Assembly (NCBI GenBank): GCA_026397475.1
Contig: JAPLUT010000004.1
Span: 55,262-119,261 of the forward strand
DNA length: 64,000 nucleotides
Direction of reading: 5' to 3'
Origin: a candidate division SR1 bacterium
Lineage (GTDB): Bacteria > Patescibacteriota > Gracilibacteria > Absconditabacterales > Absconditicoccaceae
Below the pieces are notes generated by a model. The model saw only the letters and a list, made by a program, of their open reading frames with translations. It did not search any database and was not told where the DNA came from. Positions 62,467 to 64,000 of the stretch are shown here, one piece after another. How positions within the stretch are numbered: position 1 is the first letter of the stretch; the number at the start of each line of letters is the position of its first letter. A program made the translations under genes and the position numbers.

Positions 62467-62937
62467 ATGATATTAGGAATAGATCCATGAGTAAGAAAGT
62501 TGTGATATGCCTTAATAAATAAGGATCTTAGTGTCGTAGATTCTGGAATTTTATTATCAGAAATAAAATCTCCTACAAGAATGGATCAGTTTGAAAGAAT
62601 GAGAGAAATAGAGGAGTACTTTACAAAGATATGTAAAAAATATAAAATACAGACCATGAGTATGGAAAAACTTTTTTTCACGAAATTTAACCAGAATAAC
62701 GCTGAGTTCGTTTACGGCATCAGAGCAATATTGATCACCTTATGTCTAAAAAATAACATAAAAATAAAAGAATATACGCCAATTGAACTCAAAAAATTTA
62801 TCACAGGAAATGGGAGAGCGGAAAAGATGTTGGTACAAAAATGTATTATGAAACTTTATGGTCTCAAGGAATTTCCAGAATTTAATGATGCGGCTGACGC
62901 TTTAGCATTAGCTTATATAGGATTGAAAACTAAATAA
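62467..62937 (+). CDS. ruvC: Crossover junction endodeoxyribonuclease RuvC
   Basis: 156 residues. LGIDPGVRKLGYALI (first catalytic Asp), SMEKLFF (Glu), and NDAADALALAY (two Asp) supply the four acidic residues. It cleaves Holliday junctions with RuvAB; ruvA is at 47451. The spacer after it has TTACAGGTTACGGGTTG, like the one at 51160. Confidence 0.92.
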
Positions 62938-63012
62938 TTACAGATTGAAAGTTACAGGTTACGGGTTGTCTTCTTATCCCTTGCAACATGCTCCCTGCTC
63001 CCGAAAATATGT

Positions 63013-63447
63013 CTATTTATTGTTTTCTTCTACTTCTTCCTCTATTTTTTTGATTTGTTTGTTTTGTCTTTTGTTCTCTTTTTCCATTTGAAGTGCCATT
63101 TTTTCCGCTTCCTTTGCTTCTCTATGATAAGCATGGATACTAGATTTAAGCATTGTTTGAAATTTCGATTGAAATACAAGTCATGTGAAACCTACAAATA
63201 AGGGTGCTCCCATAAATCCATAGAACATAGCAACTAATTTTCCAGCATGAGTGACGGGAGCCATGTCTCCATACCCAATCGTAGACATTGTTACGGATGT
63301 AAAATACAATGAATTAAAAAGATCCCATCATTCTATATAGTAAAATGCAATTGTTCAACAAAGAATAACGATAAGAATGATGATAATGAAAAAAAGCACC
63401 GTATGTTCTGCGATAAATTCATTAAAGAACTTTTTAATAATATGCAT
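63013..63447 (-). CDS. Two-TM potassium channel subunit
   Basis: 144 residues. Two membrane helices flank a pore helix and the selectivity filter TIGYGD (usual TVGYGD); the C-terminal 50 residues form a Glu/Lys-rich coiled coil that may tetramerise the channel. No regulatory domain. It should pass K+ across the membrane. The start at 63447 follows an AT-rich leader. Confidence 0.88.
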
Positions 63448-63865
63448 ATTGGTTTAATAATAATATAAACATATGTCAATTATAGGCAGAATTAAAAAAA
63501 ATGCAAATTTATCTTCGAATAATTTTTAAGAAGAAGATACAAATAGATTCTTCGAAGAGAAATTTGTAAACAAATTTTGGTATAGTAGAAAAAAATAAGT
63601 AACTTTATTACACCGCCAGATGCATGACAAGACACTTTCTAAACTCGTAGCAGTCAATCCCAACGAACCGAAATGGGGTCCCCGCCTAGGCGGGGTTGGA
63701 GGTGAGATATCAAGTTTTTCCTTGTGAAACGACCGTTCGTTATGTTTGCATCTGGCTTGATCTTTTTCGTCAGTTTTTCCATCAAGGGAAAAAGTGACCC
63801 CAGCGGAGCGTTTATTATTTATACGTTCAAATTTAATGTTCCTAAAAAAGTACCCGAATATGGGT
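63448..63865. other. Intergenic region before the transposase
   Basis: 418 nt without a convincing gene. It has a GC-rich palindrome CCCCGCC-TA-GGCGGGG at 63677 and, beyond it, sequence such as ACCCCAGCGGAGCG that may belong to the element end. A 95-codon frame from 63620 stays open only through TGA and is not supported. Confidence 0.5.
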
Positions 63866-64000
63866 CTATTTCCAAGTTCGGGAATTTGGGTTAGTAAATC
63901 TTGCTGATAATTTTCTTAAATAATTCTGTCTATTTCTGAATCCATGTGAAACTCTCTTAGCAACTTTACATTGATTGTTGAAACTTTCTGTGTAGGCGTT
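63866..64000 (-). pseudogene. Transposase, C-terminal end (cut by window edge)
   Basis: 44 residues visible before TAG 63866: NAYTESFNNQCKVAKRVSHG followed by FRNRQNYLRKLSARF. This is the end of an ISL3-like DDE transposase (usual ESxNNKIKxxKRxxYGxxNxxxxRxR). Whether the full gene is intact lies outside the window, so pseudogene is only provisional. Confidence 0.6.

Noticed and set aside
63620..63910. 95-codon frame with in-frame TGA
   Set aside because: It crosses a GC palindrome and runs antisense to the transposase end; no homology seen.
1..64000. tRNA or rRNA genes
   Set aside because: I searched gaps by eye for T-loop (GGTTCGAATCC-like) and cloverleaf patterns and for rRNA words and found none; a covariance search could still reveal some.

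Overview
The window is a gene-dense, AT-rich bacterial chromosome segment that reads correctly only with altered codons. In nearly every housekeeping gene TGA sits in frame at conserved glycines (translation table 25, Absconditabacteria/Gracilibacteria). CGA repeatedly sits at conserved tryptophans (CysRS, MutY, superoxide dismutase, RpoD, HemW, S41 protease, DUF192), so CGA is probably Trp as well. This points to Candidatus Absconditabacteria (SR1) in the Patescibacteria (CPR). Coordinates below come from reading through TGA; with the standard code most genes would look like chains of fragments.

Layout. 1-4.8 kb: lipoprotein FKBP (cut by the window edge), unknown genes, mutL, a REP-associated transposase, then nusA. 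5.9-7.7 kb: four small monocistronic genes for lipoproteins and membrane proteins, each with its own promoter and terminator. 8-13.4 kb: hemW, a minimal [FeFe]-hydrogenase-like protein, rimO and a 3'-truncated uvrB. 13.7-21 kb: unknown genes, rplI, DUF4230, DUF192, rnpA, an AI-2E permease and murF. 21-27 kb: a ten-repeat solenoid protein, then a leftward operon for an ATP-grasp/DUF1704 fusion, a GNAT and a 7TM protein. 27-43 kb: cysS, PHP, MFS, an odd thioredoxin-like protein, metG, an mTERF-like protein, cutA, hup, an ECF sigma factor, ferredoxin, an S41 protease, yraN, sod and elp3. 43.7-52 kb: gyrB, rpoD, ruvA, a GHMP-like protein and a TPR protein. 52-64 kb: lepA, mutY, rsmI, a wall-lysis-like protein, a PLD, dut, map, ruvC, a K+ channel and a transposase end.

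How the parts fit. The core is translation and its quality control (NusA, L9, CysRS, MetRS, LepA, RimO, RsmI, Elp3, MetAP, RNase P protein), transcription (RpoD, one ECF factor), DNA repair (MutL, MutY, RuvA, RuvC, dUTPase, shortened UvrB) and a small surface/transport set that fits a host-dependent episymbiont. No biosynthetic pathway is complete here.

The most unusual content is: (i) eight small genes that never use TGA for their roughly 68 glycines and, where testable, use CGA/CGG as Arg, i.e. they look written in the standard code although they carry the local promoter type (TTGACW, 16 nt, TATAAK-like); (ii) the ATP-grasp-zincin/GNAT/7TM operon, a candidate surface peptide-tagging system; (iii) an H-cluster-only hydrogenase-like protein; (iv) an mTERF-like protein in a bacterium; (v) a thioredoxin-fold protein that lost CxxC and gained a Cys-rich tail. 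No tRNA, rRNA or CRISPR array was recognised.
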